Assembly (NCBI GenBank): GCA_022226935.1
Contig: CP092081.1
Coordinates: 1,833,820-1,897,819 of the forward strand
DNA: 64,000 nt
DNA from: Nitrospira sp.
GTDB lineage: Bacteria; Nitrospirota; Nitrospiria; Nitrospirales; Nitrospiraceae
Direction of reading: 5' to 3'
The translations under genes and the position numbers were made by a program. The notes beneath the pieces were generated by a model that did not search any database, was not told where the DNA came from, and saw only the letters and a program-made list of their open reading frames with translations. Below are positions 17,044 to 26,186 of this stretch, in pieces. How positions within the stretch are numbered: position 1 is the first letter of the stretch; each line of letters opens with the position of its first letter.

Positions 17044-17973
17044 TTATCGAGCCAGTGCGGCGCGGCTATCGCTCAAGCGCAAGCCGTAATTGATGAGGCT
17101 GGTCGCCGTATTCCAGCGACGCTTGGAGTTGAGGATCACAAGCAGCAGATCACTGCCGTCCTGGGAGACTTTCGCGATCAGGCAACGGCCGGCCTTTGAG
17201 GTGAAGCCCGTCTTCACCCCTTGCACCCCAGGAATTCGGCCAAGCAGCCGATTGGTAGTGCGCAGGACGTACGCGCGATGCTCATTGATCGGCATGATGA
17301 TTTCCCGCTCTTCGCGGACCAATTCTTTGAACACGGGATGATGCAACGCAATCTCGCTGAGCTTGGCGAGATCTTCGGCGGTCGAATAATGTTCCGGCGC
17401 ATCAAATCCGCAGGCATTACTGAAATGGGTATTGTGTAATTCGAGCGCCGCGGCCTTGGCATTCATGAGATCGACAAATCGGGCTTCGTCGCCGCCGACA
17501 TGCTCACTGGCCGCTAAGCAGGCATCGTTCGCGGAAACAATCAGCATCGCCTTGAGCAAATCTTCCAATCGGAATATTTGGCCCGTGCGCAGGCGCAGGT
17601 GCGTTTTATGGGCGCGGGCGGCCTTGGGGCTGACGGTCACTTCATCATCTAAATGGCCATATTCCAGGATCACCAAGGCGGACATGATTTTGGTGAGGCT
17701 CGCCGGGGACAGCCGCTTTTCGCTTTCAAACTGATAGAGCGTCGTACCCGTCTTCAATTCCTTCAGGAGAATGCTATGCGCCGGCACGTGCCGCCACCGC
17801 AGGCTGTGATGCGCTTGCTTAGCCGAGGGCACCGGTCTGGGATCGTACGGGACGGTAATGACCTCGTCATCCTCATCGTTGTCGATCGCTCGGGCTTGAC
17901 CAGTCCAGAGGGCGCCTACCAGGAACGAAATGACCATGGCAGCCACCGGCAACATTCGATGTGAACGGTTCAT
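17044..17973 (-). CDS. D-alanyl-D-alanine carboxypeptidase (peptidase S11)
   Basis: 309 residues. Seen: a signal peptide with cleavage near GQARA, and the three penicillin-binding motifs: SLTK (Ser92-Lys95), SAN (in LIVSANDAC) and KTG (in GVKTGFTSKAG). Known: low-molecular-weight penicillin-binding protein that trims the terminal D-Ala from periplasmic peptidoglycan stem peptides. It lacks the C-terminal beta domain and amphipathic anchor of E. coli DacA, so it is a short form. It lies just downstream of two small genes on the same strand. Confidence 0.9.
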   Translation of the reverse strand: MNRSHRMLPVAAMVISFLVGALWTGQARAIDNDEDDEVITVPYDPRPVPSAKQAHHSLRWRHVPAHSILLKELKTGTTLYQFESEKRLSPASLTKIMSALVILEYGHLDDEVTVSPKAARAHKTHLRLRTGQIFRLEDLLKAMLIVSANDACLAASEHVGGDEARFVDLMNAKAAALELHNTHFSNACGFDAPEHYSTAEDLAKLSEIALHHPVFKELVREEREIIMPINEHRAYVLRTTNRLLGRIPGVQGVKTGFTSKAGRCLIAKVSQDGSDLLLVILNSKRRWNTATSLINYGLRLSDSRAALAR

Positions 17974-18019
17974 GCGGAAGGTCTATGCTTTCTTGTGACG
18001 AGCAGAGGGATTCTGACGG

Positions 18020-18208
18020 TCACAGGGTATAGGTTTCTCGAACCTTCGTGCCACGCACGCTGCTGGCAATGACTTTGTGGAAAAACCGGAGCAGGTCGGC
18101 CAGATCGATCCAGAATCCGCAATTCAGGCAGCGTGCATAGAGTCGGCGATTCATGAGCGTGTAATGCCGCTCCACCATCATGAATCCTTTGCATTTCAGG
18201 CAGTGCAT
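18020..18208 (-). CDS. Small zinc-ribbon-like protein
   Basis: 62 residues. Seen: CLKC near the N-terminus (MHCLKCKGF) and CLNC in the middle (YARCLNCGFWIDL), a C2-C2 arrangement typical of small zinc ribbons, then a short helix. No function can be assigned. It lies 46 bases upstream of the carboxypeptidase gene on the same strand. A longer overlapping frame covers it, but the Cys pairs support this one. Confidence 0.55.
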   Translation of the reverse strand: MHCLKCKGFMMVERHYTLMNRRLYARCLNCGFWIDLADLLRFFHKVIASSVRGTKVRETYTL

Positions 18209-18286
18209 CGCCCGACCAGTGCCCCTTCGACACGATTGCGTAGACGTCTCGGCGCATCTCAGACCGATACCAACGTCGTCATGTGT

Positions 18287-18487
18287 TTAGCGGAGACGGT
18301 TGAGGATAAGGGCGAGGCAGCCGGCCAACAACCCACCCCCGAAGATCGTGGTACTGAAGGAAAGGATCGCGCCGGAACTTCCCGTCGGATTGGTCCCCGA
18401 CACCAGATCGCGTACCCCGCCTTGAACCATCAAGACTGCCAGCGTCGTCAGGCAGCCCATGCTAAACCACCACAAAAACGATCGCAC
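18287..18487 (-). CDS. Small membrane protein of unknown function
   Basis: 66 residues with two hydrophobic helices (about 5-25 and 40-62) joined by a Gly/Ser-rich loop (GTNPTGSSG), ending in a basic NRLR. No family recognised. It lies just upstream of the zinc-ribbon-like gene. Confidence 0.45.
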   Translation of the reverse strand: MRSFLWWFSMGCLTTLAVLMVQGGVRDLVSGTNPTGSSGAILSFSTTIFGGGLLAGCLALILNRLR

Positions 18488-18627
18488 GAGCCCCCGTGGT
18501 CTGATCGCTGAGATTGGCGCGGACCGTAATCCGGCGACCTTTTCGAACTCTATCCGAGCCCTACCGAGGTGTCAAGCAAACTGCCTGTCTCCTCTTCGGT
18601 TGTCGCGCCTGAAATCTGAATCGGTCG

Positions 18628-19827
18628 CTATTCCGTTTTGCTACTCGGCGGGATCTGCCCTTTCCTGCCGTGATGTAGAAACACCGAGACGCTGGCGGCG
18701 CCGTTATCGGCCGTCACGAGACCGGGCTCCTCCCCGTTGTCGGCCGACACCCGATAACTCGCCACGGCAAAGGGGCCGTTCTTCGTGCGGTAATTACGCG
18801 GCGGATAGTGAAAGGTGCCGTCGCCTCGCCCGAATAAAATGGAGAGGTCGGTAGACTGCAAATTGACGATCGCCACATCGTCGATGTGGTCGCCGTCGAA
18901 GTCATGGGCCACGCCGAAATTGGGGCTGGCATCTGCGCCGGAGTCCTTGCCCGGCTGGAAGGTCCCGTTGCCGTTGCCGAGAAAGGTGGTGAAACTATCC
19001 CCCTCGCCGTTGATGACCAGAAGATCGGGCAGGTGATCGTTGTTAAAGTCTGCGAAACTCACCCCCAATGGCCGCCGGCCGGTTTTGTAATCTTTGGGAT
19101 CGCGGAACGTCCCGTCGCCATTGCCGATCCATACGGAAACGGCGCTCAACATCGGTCCCCCGTTCGTCACCACTAAATCCGGCTTGCCGTCCTGATTGAG
19201 ATCGTTGAGCGCCACCGAGGTGGGGGTATCGCCATATTCATATTGCGGTCCCGGCCGAAATTCGCCGCGGGCGCTGCCCAGAAAAATCTTCACCTTGTCG
19301 TTGCGTAAGGCGACCGCTAAATCCGGATGCCCGTCGCCGTTGACGTCTTGGCTGGAGATGGACACCGGGGCTCGATGCACGGGGTACTGCGGGCCTTCAT
19401 CAAACTTGCCGTTGCCTCGCCCGAACAGGATGGAGATCTGATCCCCGCCTGAACAGGCCAGCGCCACGTCGAGCTGGTCATCATGGTTAAAATCATTGAG
19501 CGCGAGCGACCGCGGTTCCTGACATACCTTGACCTGAACCTGGTCTCGAAAGGTCCCATCGCCATTGCCGAACAGCAGCGAAATGGAGTTGCTCGAAATG
19601 TTGGTCGTGATGAGATCGGTGATTTGATCCCGATTGAAGTCGGCCGTCGTGACGGTCGTCGGGTTCTTGCCGACCGCATAACTTTCAAAGTAATAGAAGG
19701 GATCCGGCGGGACGTAGGGATCCGTTTTGGAGCAAGCGAAGAGGAGGGGCAAACCGGCTATGAGAGCCAGACCGACTCGATCGATCACCCGACTCTTGTT
19801 GGCATAGGTATTGATGGTCATCGCCAT
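18628..19827 (-). CDS. FG-GAP/VCBS repeat lipoprotein
   Basis: 399 residues. Seen: an N-terminal hydrophobic stretch ending LLFAC (lipobox, Cys about 32), then about seven repeats of the type xDFNxDxxxDLxxxxxxxxxxSxLxGNGDGTF. The DxNxDxxxD clusters are calcium-binding loops of FG-GAP beta-propeller blades (examples: DFNRDQITD, DFNHDDQLD, DVNGDGHPD, DLNQDGKPD, DFNNDHLPD, DFDGDHIDD). Known: such propellers bind ligands or partners at the cell surface. One seven-bladed propeller is the likely fold. It is monocistronic in appearance. Confidence 0.82.
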   Translation of the reverse strand: MAMTINTYANKSRVIDRVGLALIAGLPLLFACSKTDPYVPPDPFYYFESYAVGKNPTTVTTADFNRDQITDLITTNISSNSISLLFGNGDGTFRDQVQVKVCQEPRSLALNDFNHDDQLDVALACSGGDQISILFGRGNGKFDEGPQYPVHRAPVSISSQDVNGDGHPDLAVALRNDKVKIFLGSARGEFRPGPQYEYGDTPTSVALNDLNQDGKPDLVVTNGGPMLSAVSVWIGNGDGTFRDPKDYKTGRRPLGVSFADFNNDHLPDLLVINGEGDSFTTFLGNGNGTFQPGKDSGADASPNFGVAHDFDGDHIDDVAIVNLQSTDLSILFGRGDGTFHYPPRNYRTKNGPFAVASYRVSADNGEEPGLVTADNGAASVSVFLHHGRKGQIPPSSKTE

Positions 19828-20065
19828 CCCGGTGAAAAAAGCATGACATTCCTGCCACGTCCATGCTTCGCCGCTCCCAATTCTGCTGCGCTGAGCGGAG
19901 TATACAGAGCCCCCTCCGGCTTCGCAACGAAGTCCGGCGTCAGAGTTGCGGCTCGGACCTTGGTCGTGCTGCCCCCGAATGGGCTCCGGCGTCTAGGCCT
20001 TTCGCCCCTTTGAAAACTTGGAAAGCCTTAGGCTACAATGCGGCCCAAGTGTGGAGGAGGTGCTC

Positions 20066-20392
20066 ATGAGCAAGAAAGTTACGATTCCGTTGTCGATGTA
20101 TGGCGTCGCAGAAGTGCTGAAATGGTGTATTGATCGCAATAACGGCCGTGTGCCGGGAGTCGATACAGAAGGGTTCAAGCATATGCAGGCCCTGTTGGCC
20201 GAGAAGCCGACGTCGAACGACTATCTGGCGCTCGACCAGTTCTGGAAGAAACAAGTCCCATTGGAACTGACGGAAGACGAAGTTTCGACCATTGACCGTT
20301 GTCTCTACGACATTCCGAACTTCGATAACGAACCGCTGCCCCAGATTCGGCACAAATTCTGGCCCCAAGCAGCCGGCGTCGCGGCACACTAA
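20066..20392 (+). CDS. Hypothetical protein
   Basis: 108 residues, starting MSKKVTIPLSMYGVAEVLKW. The upstream in-frame extension is rejected because GGAGGAGG lies five bases before this ATG. The sequence is mostly helical, with conserved-looking YLALDQFWKKQVPLELTEDE and CLYDIPNFDN segments. No signal, membrane segment or known domain is recognised. Confidence 0.6.
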   Translation: MSKKVTIPLSMYGVAEVLKWCIDRNNGRVPGVDTEGFKHMQALLAEKPTSNDYLALDQFWKKQVPLELTEDEVSTIDRCLYDIPNFDNEPLPQIRHKFWPQAAGVAAH

Positions 20393-20736
20393 GCGACCAG
20401 GTCCCTTCTACTTCTCTCTTTTGGGAGATTCCACCCGCAGGCGTTCGACTTGCGGGTGGAATTCCACTCGACGTCTTCGCCCTCTAGCATCGGCAGCCGG
20501 TATACGCCTGAACGGAGCAATCCCATTTCTTAGCGTCAGCGCGCGTTTCCGGCACACCTCAATCATCCATCACGAGCGCCCAAAAGAGAGGCGGAAGTTG
20601 TGCATCGTCCGGCCATACGCATAGGCAACACTCTGCACAATCTGAATAGCGTACCTGAGCAGTTGGAGAGACGTGGAAAGAATGGAGAAGAATCGAGCCG
20701 CCCGGCTCCATCGAACCCAGGCGGCTTCGGTGATTG
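20393..20736. terminator. Convergent intergenic region with a long hairpin
   Basis: About 340 bases without a credible gene. At 20428-20462, ATTCCACCCGCA and TGCGGGTGGAAT form a perfect 12-bp stem with an 11-base loop. It lies 35 bases after the upstream plus-strand stop, with no T-run. It probably ends transcription or protects the 3' end of the plus-strand transcript. Confidence 0.5.
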
Positions 20737-21732
20737 TTACAGAGGCCCTTCGCCCTTGAGAAACTTTCTGAATCGCCCCATCAAATCGGCCCCTAATGTG
20801 CCGCCTTCAGGCTTCTTCACGTCGGGATCACTGAAGTGAGAACGAATTTCCTGCAACCGCTTTTCCGCCTGATCATTGCCCTGTAACCGCTTGGTCTTTT
20901 GGAGGGCCGTGTCAAAGGCATCAAACGTCAGCTCGTTATATCCAAATGACCGGATGCGCTTCACCGCCTTCATCATGGCTTGATTGCGGAATGTGGTGAG
21001 GTGCTCGGAATCGACCTCTTTCAACCCCAACTTGCGGGCGCGACGTTCGGCTGCCTTGCGAATCCCGCTGCGCACAAAATCGGGCGAGGTCTGCAGGCGT
21101 TTCCAGGCTTCGTCGCTCCAGGCCACGCGCTCCTGCGGGGCTTCCCACAACTGCACGGCGGTTTGCTCGTCGATTCTGGTCAAGCCCTTTTCCCGCGCCA
21201 TCTCCTCGGTATCATGGCGGATCATGTCGCTCACGAAATCCATGGCGATCGGCGGAGACTCTTTGATTTTCTGCTGCAAGAGCGCTAATGCCCCTTCGGT
21301 CCATTCCAGCGGAGTCGCTTCCCGCTCGCGAATCTCCCCTAAGGCTTCGACCTTCTCGAACAAATCGACATTGACCTCCATGTGACCGCCTTTGCGAGCG
21401 ATCTCGTCGGCGATTTGCTTGATCATCCCCCGCATGAACTCGGGCACCGCAGCCAGGCGCTCCTTGGCGGCAGCGGTCCAGGGCAGCTGCCCTTTGGCCA
21501 TTTGATCGGCCGCCTCTGCCATGCCTCCCTCACCACCCATGGTCCCCATCATCTGACCTTTGAACTGGTCGAGGATCTCTTCGGTGATTTCAGGATAGCC
21601 CAATTCACGTGCCTTCTTCTCGGCCAGGCGGCGGACCATTCCCCGCAAGAACATGGGCGCGCGCTCCATGCGTTTGAGCGCGCCGTCACTCCACCGCACC
21701 TCAGGGGCTGTTATATCGGACGACTCTGCCAC
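20737..21732 (-). CDS. Protein with four tandem PCP_red-type domains
   Basis: 331 residues built from repeats of about 50 residues resembling the C-terminal domain of ChlB/BchB (PCP_red). Seen copies start near residues 12 (VRWSDGALKRMERAPMFLR), 84 (LPWTAAAKERLAAVPEFMR), 141 (LEWTEGALALLQQKI, divergent, with an insertion) and 197 (VAWSDEAWKRLQTSPDFVR). Common pattern: W-S/T-x2-A-x3-L/M-x3-P-x-F-hydrophobic-R, then a helix with R/K-K-A and G-x2-x2-I/V. Known: in dark protochlorophyllide reductase this domain completes the substrate site. No bch/chl genes are present. It lies 13 bases after an HU/IHF gene. Confidence 0.75.
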   Translation of the reverse strand: MAESSDITAPEVRWSDGALKRMERAPMFLRGMVRRLAEKKARELGYPEITEEILDQFKGQMMGTMGGEGGMAEAADQMAKGQLPWTAAAKERLAAVPEFMRGMIKQIADEIARKGGHMEVNVDLFEKVEALGEIREREATPLEWTEGALALLQQKIKESPPIAMDFVSDMIRHDTEEMAREKGLTRIDEQTAVQLWEAPQERVAWSDEAWKRLQTSPDFVRSGIRKAAERRARKLGLKEVDSEHLTTFRNQAMMKAVKRIRSFGYNELTFDAFDTALQKTKRLQGNDQAEKRLQEIRSHFSDPDVKKPEGGTLGADLMGRFRKFLKGEGPL

Positions 21733-21745
21733 GGTATCACTCCTG

Positions 21746-22024
21746 TTACTTATTGAGTAATTCCTTCAGTTCCTTACCCGCCTTGAAGAATGGCACACGC
21801 TTGGCCGGCACCGCAACTGTCGCGCCGGTCTTCGGATTACGCCCTTCTTTCATGCGCCGTGCACGAAGACGGAAACTCCCGAATCCCCGAATCTCCGTCT
21901 TGTTGCCGTTTCGCAGAGAGTCCCGGATACAATCGAAAATCGTATTGACCACGATTTCCGCTTGCCGCTTCGTCAACGTGGTGACCTGCTCCGATACCCG
22001 CTCGATAATCTGCGCTTTGGTCAT
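21746..22024 (-). CDS. HU/IHF family DNA-binding protein
   Basis: 92 residues, full length for the family. Seen: helical dimerisation half (MTKAQIIERVSEQV), RGFGSFRLRARRMKEGRNPKTGATVAVPAKRVPFF-type arm region with the conserved RNPKTG and the intercalating Pro. Known: dimeric nucleoid proteins that bend DNA in replication, recombination and transcription. Features resemble IHF beta more than HU (C-terminal KELKELLNK). It follows sppA by 74 bases. A second HU gene lies at 46.3 kb. Confidence 0.9.
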   Translation of the reverse strand: MTKAQIIERVSEQVTTLTKRQAEIVVNTIFDCIRDSLRNGNKTEIRGFGSFRLRARRMKEGRNPKTGATVAVPAKRVPFFKAGKELKELLNK

Positions 22025-22098
22025 CGTCCCTCTCCTCGTGGGTGGGGCTTACCTACAGGTGAATTGCTGCGTTGCCATACCGATCATGCTCCGGCCGC

Positions 22099-22998
22099 TC
22101 AGAACGCCATCAGATATTTCAGTTTGACCCCGGTATCGAACTCCAGCTTGGGAAACACGGACGACCAACGTGATTCGATGAGGTCCCGGAATGAAAACCG
22201 CTTGCGCGGCTCGACGACTTTCGGCTCGCCTTCCATCCCCGCGATATCCGCCGCGATATGAATCGCGTCATCGAGATCGCCCAACTCGTCGATCAATCGC
22301 GCGTCTTTTGCCTGACGCCCGGTATAAATCCGGCCATCGGCCAATGGTTCCACATCGGACACATCCAGCGATCGCCCGTCTGCCACGGCCTGAATAAACT
22401 GCTGATGGACGTCATCCATCACGGCCTGCAACAGCTTGCGCTCTTCATCGCTCATCTTGCGCAAGGGCGATCCGACATCTTTGAAGCGCCCGCTCTTGAT
22501 AACCACGCCTTCGACCCCAACCTTTTTCATGAGGCCTTCGAAGTTCGCCATCTCCATAATCACGCCGATACTCCCCGTCAGGCTGCCGGGATTAGCAATG
22601 ATCCGGTCGGTAGCGGCCGCGATGTAATAGCCCCCTGACGCGGCGACCGTGCCCATGGAGGCGATGATGGCTTTATTACTTTTGTTTTTCACCCGCTTGA
22701 CGGCGTCGTGAATTTCCTGCGACGGCACGACACCGCCGCCGGGGCTATCGATACGCAACACGATCGCCTTCACCAGCGGATTCTCGCTGTAGTGCTTCAG
22801 TTCGCTGATGGTCGCTTGCGCGTCCAAGATCACGCCCTCGATGCGAATGAGGGCCACACGATCCTGGGTTGAGAAATCGAGGTCGGGGAGGAGCGCGTTC
22901 AAGAGAATCAACGCTCCCCCCACAATCACGACGGCCCAGAGGATACGGCGCAGTAGACTCCGCTGTGGCTTCCCCGCCGTGTCTGTTTGTGGGCCCAT
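22099..22998 (-). CDS. sppA: Signal peptide peptidase SppA
   Basis: 299 residues, the short SppA form. Seen: an N-terminal transmembrane helix (about 18-38), catalytic Ser in GTVAASGGYYIAAA and Lys in VVIKSGRFKDVGSP, plus RIDSPGGGVVPS. Known: a membrane-bound Ser/Lys protease that degrades cleaved signal peptides in the inner membrane. It lies 15 bases downstream of rpsA on the same strand, an arrangement consistent with one transcript. Confidence 0.92.
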   Translation of the reverse strand: MGPQTDTAGKPQRSLLRRILWAVVIVGGALILLNALLPDLDFSTQDRVALIRIEGVILDAQATISELKHYSENPLVKAIVLRIDSPGGGVVPSQEIHDAVKRVKNKSNKAIIASMGTVAASGGYYIAAATDRIIANPGSLTGSIGVIMEMANFEGLMKKVGVEGVVIKSGRFKDVGSPLRKMSDEERKLLQAVMDDVHQQFIQAVADGRSLDVSDVEPLADGRIYTGRQAKDARLIDELGDLDDAIHIAADIAGMEGEPKVVEPRKRFSFRDLIESRWSSVFPKLEFDTGVKLKYLMAF

Positions 22999-23013
22999 TC
23001 GGTCTCCCGACGT

Positions 23014-24729
23014 TTAGGCTTCGGAATCGCTCTGGTTCCGCTTCCGGCTTTGCTTGGCCGCGCGACCCAGGGTTTGGTCGATTCCGCCCTGCGAGGCATG
23101 GAACTCATCGACCTGGCGGCGATCGGAATCCAGCTGGTGATCGCGGAGGCTGAGCGCAATTTTCCGCTCGTCGCGATCCACCTTGATGATCTTCGCCGTG
23201 ACATCATCGCCCGGCTTGAACTTGTCTTCCATGCGCACGTTGGCATCCAAACCCACTTCACTGATGTGGATCAAGCCTTCCACATCCCCGTCCAGTTCGA
23301 TAAAGAGACCGAAATCAGCGATCTTGCTGACCTTGCCGGTAATGCTATCGCCGACTCGGTACTTGTTGGGAATCTGCTCTTCCCAGGGATCGCGGGACAA
23401 TTGCTTGTACCCCAGCGAAAGACGTTCCTTTTCCTTATCGATGCGAATCACGACGGCATCCACCTTCTGCCCCTTCTTGAAGAGCTCCGACGGATGTTTG
23501 ATGTGTTTCGTCCAAGACATGTCGGAAATGTGAATCAACCCATCGATGCCTTCTTCCAGTCCAACGAACGCGCCGAAATCGGTCAAGCTCTTCACCTTGC
23601 CTTCGATCCGCGTGCCGGCCGGGTACTTGGCTTCGATCATGTCCCAGGGATTCGGTGCCGTCTGCTTCATCCCCAAGGAAATCTTGCGGCTTCCCGGATC
23701 GATATTCAAGACGGCCGCTTCGACCTGATCACCCACCGACACCACACGCGATGGATGCCGCACTTCGTGCGTCCACGACATCTCGGACACGTGGACCAAG
23801 CCTTCCACGCCCGGCTCCAGTTCGACGAATGCGCCGTAATCGGTCAAGCTCACCACCCGCCCGCGTACGCGTGTCCCCACTGGATACTTCGCCGCGACGC
23901 CGGTCCAGGGATCCGCCGACTTCTGCTTGAGGCCCAGCGAGATACGGCCGGTTTCCCGATCATACTTCAGCACGGTGACTTCGACCTTGTCGCTCACCTG
24001 GAACAACTCGGACGGATGTCCCACACGGCCCCACGACATATCGGTGATGTGCAACAACCCGTCGATGCCGCCCAAATCGATGAACGCGCCGTAATCGGTG
24101 ATGTTCTTGACCGTGCCCTGAATCAACTGCCCTTCCTTCAGCGTGGACAAGGTCGTCTGGCGACGTCGATCGCGGGTTTCCTCCAGCAACACCCGTCGGG
24201 AGACCACCACATTGCCACGGCGATGATTGATCTTGATGATCTTCAGCGGGAAGGTTTTGCCGACCAACCCATCCAGATCGCGGACGGGATGCAAATCGAT
24301 CTGAGAACCGGGCAAGAACGCCTTGACGCCGATATCGACCATCATGCCGCCCTTGATGCGGGAAATGATCTTGCCTTCGATGCTTTTTTCTTCCTTGTGC
24401 AGCTTCTCCAATTCCTCCCAGATTTTCATCTTGTCGGCTTTTTCTTTGGAGAGCACCAGATTGCCGTCCGCGTCTTCGCATTCTTCGAGATACACCTGCA
24501 GGCGATCGCCCACTTTCAATTGCCCCAATTCTTCCTGCGAGAATTGGTCGGCGGGAATCATCCCTTCGGACTTATAGCCGATGTCGACGACGACTTTGTC
24601 TTTGCCGATCGCGACCACCATGCCCTCGGTGATGGTGCCTTCCTCAAAATTCCGGAAGGTCTCCTCATACATCGCCGCTAAGGCATCGCGGTCGAGCTTG
24701 GGTTCGCTTTGTGGTGTGGCAGTACTCAT
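23014..24729 (-). CDS. rpsA: 30S ribosomal protein S1
   Basis: 571 residues with six S1 OB-fold repeats. Seen: two divergent N-terminal repeats that bind the ribosome (EGTITEGMVVAIGKD, EGKIISRIKGGMMVD) and four canonical ones (ITDYGAFIDL, LTDYGAFVEL, LTDFGAFVGL, IADFGLFIEL), three of them followed by HI/HVSDMSW-type segments. Known: S1 brings mRNA to the 30S subunit. The C-terminal tail is basic and polar (RAAKQSRKRNQSDSEA). It sits between plsC and sppA, downstream of cmk, the order also known in proteobacteria (cmk-rpsA). Confidence 0.95.
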   Translation of the reverse strand: MSTATPQSEPKLDRDALAAMYEETFRNFEEGTITEGMVVAIGKDKVVVDIGYKSEGMIPADQFSQEELGQLKVGDRLQVYLEECEDADGNLVLSKEKADKMKIWEELEKLHKEEKSIEGKIISRIKGGMMVDIGVKAFLPGSQIDLHPVRDLDGLVGKTFPLKIIKINHRRGNVVVSRRVLLEETRDRRRQTTLSTLKEGQLIQGTVKNITDYGAFIDLGGIDGLLHITDMSWGRVGHPSELFQVSDKVEVTVLKYDRETGRISLGLKQKSADPWTGVAAKYPVGTRVRGRVVSLTDYGAFVELEPGVEGLVHVSEMSWTHEVRHPSRVVSVGDQVEAAVLNIDPGSRKISLGMKQTAPNPWDMIEAKYPAGTRIEGKVKSLTDFGAFVGLEEGIDGLIHISDMSWTKHIKHPSELFKKGQKVDAVVIRIDKEKERLSLGYKQLSRDPWEEQIPNKYRVGDSITGKVSKIADFGLFIELDGDVEGLIHISEVGLDANVRMEDKFKPGDDVTAKIIKVDRDERKIALSLRDHQLDSDRRQVDEFHASQGGIDQTLGRAAKQSRKRNQSDSEA

Positions 24730-24783
24730 GAAAGGTCCGTCCTCCGGCCTATGCCGGGTGCTGAGAGTGAAAAAATCCGAGTC

Positions 24784-25479
24784 TTACTCAGCGTTGCAAG
24801 ACTTGGCTGTCGGTCTGGCTTCTCGATCGTGAGAGGGTCCGGCCTGCGCCCGCCCGTCTCCTGGGTTCGGCACCTGTCCGAGCTCTGCAATCTTGGCCAT
24901 CACCGTACGACTGACATGTTGATAAAACACTTTGCCTTCCAACTGCGCGGCGTCTGCCGAGAAATCCAACGGTTCGCCATAGGTCACCGTCACGCGGCGA
25001 AATCTCGGCCACTTGGCGCCAGGAGGCAGCACCTCAAACGTCCCGCCGATATGCGCCGGCACCACACGGCATCCCGTCTGCGACACGATCACCCCGATCC
25101 CAGGCTTCCCCGGTTTCAAGGCCCCGGTCATCGTCCGCCCGCCCTCGGGGAAAATAGCCACCGCCTTTTCCTCTTTGATCAAGGCGACCGCTTTACTAAA
25201 GGCGTCCCGATCCAGGCGACCGATCCGTAACGGAATCCATCCCAACGCTTGCAGCAGGCCGTTGAGTAGCGGGATCGGAAAGAGATCATGCCGTCCCATG
25301 TACCAGACCCGCCTCGGAATTCCGCAGCCCAGCAACGGAATATCCAAGTAGCTGGCGTGGTTCGAGGCAATCAATACCCCGCCCTGCCGTGGCACCCTGC
25401 CGATGGTGCGATACCGGAAACAGATCCAGCCGATGATGCGAGAGAGGACCCACAAGAGGCCATACAGGGCGGAGCTCAC
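24784..25479 (-). CDS. plsC: Lysophospholipid (1-acyl-sn-glycerol-3-phosphate) acyltransferase
   Basis: 231 residues. Seen: the HX4D acyltransferase motif in SNHASYLDIPLLG and the second motif FPEGGRTMTG, plus a hydrophobic N-terminus. Known: PlsC adds the second acyl chain to make phosphatidic acid at the inner membrane. Its start overlaps the cmk stop by four bases (25476-25479), so translation is coupled. The cmk-plsC-rpsA order is seen in several bacterial groups. Confidence 0.88.
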   Translation of the reverse strand: MSSALYGLLWVLSRIIGWICFRYRTIGRVPRQGGVLIASNHASYLDIPLLGCGIPRRVWYMGRHDLFPIPLLNGLLQALGWIPLRIGRLDRDAFSKAVALIKEEKAVAIFPEGGRTMTGALKPGKPGIGVIVSQTGCRVVPAHIGGTFEVLPPGAKWPRFRRVTVTYGEPLDFSADAAQLEGKVFYQHVSRTVMAKIAELGQVPNPGDGRAQAGPSHDREARPTAKSCNAE

Positions 25480-26174
25480 AATCGCGCCGCGACCACAGCC
25501 ATCATGTGCGAGACGACCTCCTCCACCGGCATGCTCGACGTATCGAGCCGCTCCGCGTCGAGTGCGGGAATCAACGGCGCCACGGCGCGGGAACGGTCAC
25601 GATCATCGCGTCCCGTGAGGTCGCGCTTGGTCTGATCAAATTGAACCGAGTGCCCCGCCGCCACCAGTTCCCGATGCCGCCGCGTGGCTCGAACTTCTGC
25701 ATCGGCTTCGAGGAAAAACTTGACGTCGGCTTCCGGAAACACCCTGGTGCCGATGTCACGCCCTTCCGCCACGACACACCCTTCGGCACCGATCTGCCGT
25801 TGCACGGGCAACAGCCATTCGCGAACGGCCGGAATGGCCGAAACCATTGACGCGAGTGCGCTCACTGCCGGGGTTCGCAGCTCTCCGGTAATATCGCGCC
25901 CATTCAACAACACATGAGATTGTTCGGGGCCACAGGCCATCTGCAGAGTTGTCTTGGGAAGCAACGCGGCGATGGCAAGATGATCGTCAGGGCTGAGCCC
26001 CGCATTGTGGACTTTCCATGCAATGGCGCGATACAAAGCACCGGTATCCAAATACAGATATCCAAGCCGCAACGCTAGAAGCCGCGCAACCGTGCTCTTG
26101 CCCACGCCAGCCGGACCATCGATGGCGATGATCAAGCCACGTTTGCCACGGTTGGCGACACCGATCTCACCCAC
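25476..26174 (-). CDS. cmk: Cytidylate kinase
   Basis: 232 residues. Seen: Walker A IDGPAGVGKSTVARLLA, the CMP-binding YLDTGALYRAIAWK, the GRDITGELRTPAVS and EGRDIGTRVFPEADVKFFL segments and the lid DLTGRDDRDRSR. Known: phosphorylates CMP and dCMP using ATP. A short non-family N-terminal extension (MGEIGVANRGKRG) suggests a later start is possible. It lies 12 bases after aroA and overlaps plsC. Confidence 0.94.
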   Translation of the reverse strand: MGEIGVANRGKRGLIIAIDGPAGVGKSTVARLLALRLGYLYLDTGALYRAIAWKVHNAGLSPDDHLAIAALLPKTTLQMACGPEQSHVLLNGRDITGELRTPAVSALASMVSAIPAVREWLLPVQRQIGAEGCVVAEGRDIGTRVFPEADVKFFLEADAEVRATRRHRELVAAGHSVQFDQTKRDLTGRDDRDRSRAVAPLIPALDAERLDTSSMPVEEVVSHMMAVVAARL

Positions 26175-26186
26175 GCAATCCTCGCA

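Noticed and set aside
22987-24681. A 564-codon plus-strand frame
   Set aside because: Antisense to rpsA, whose six S1 repeats are unmistakable.
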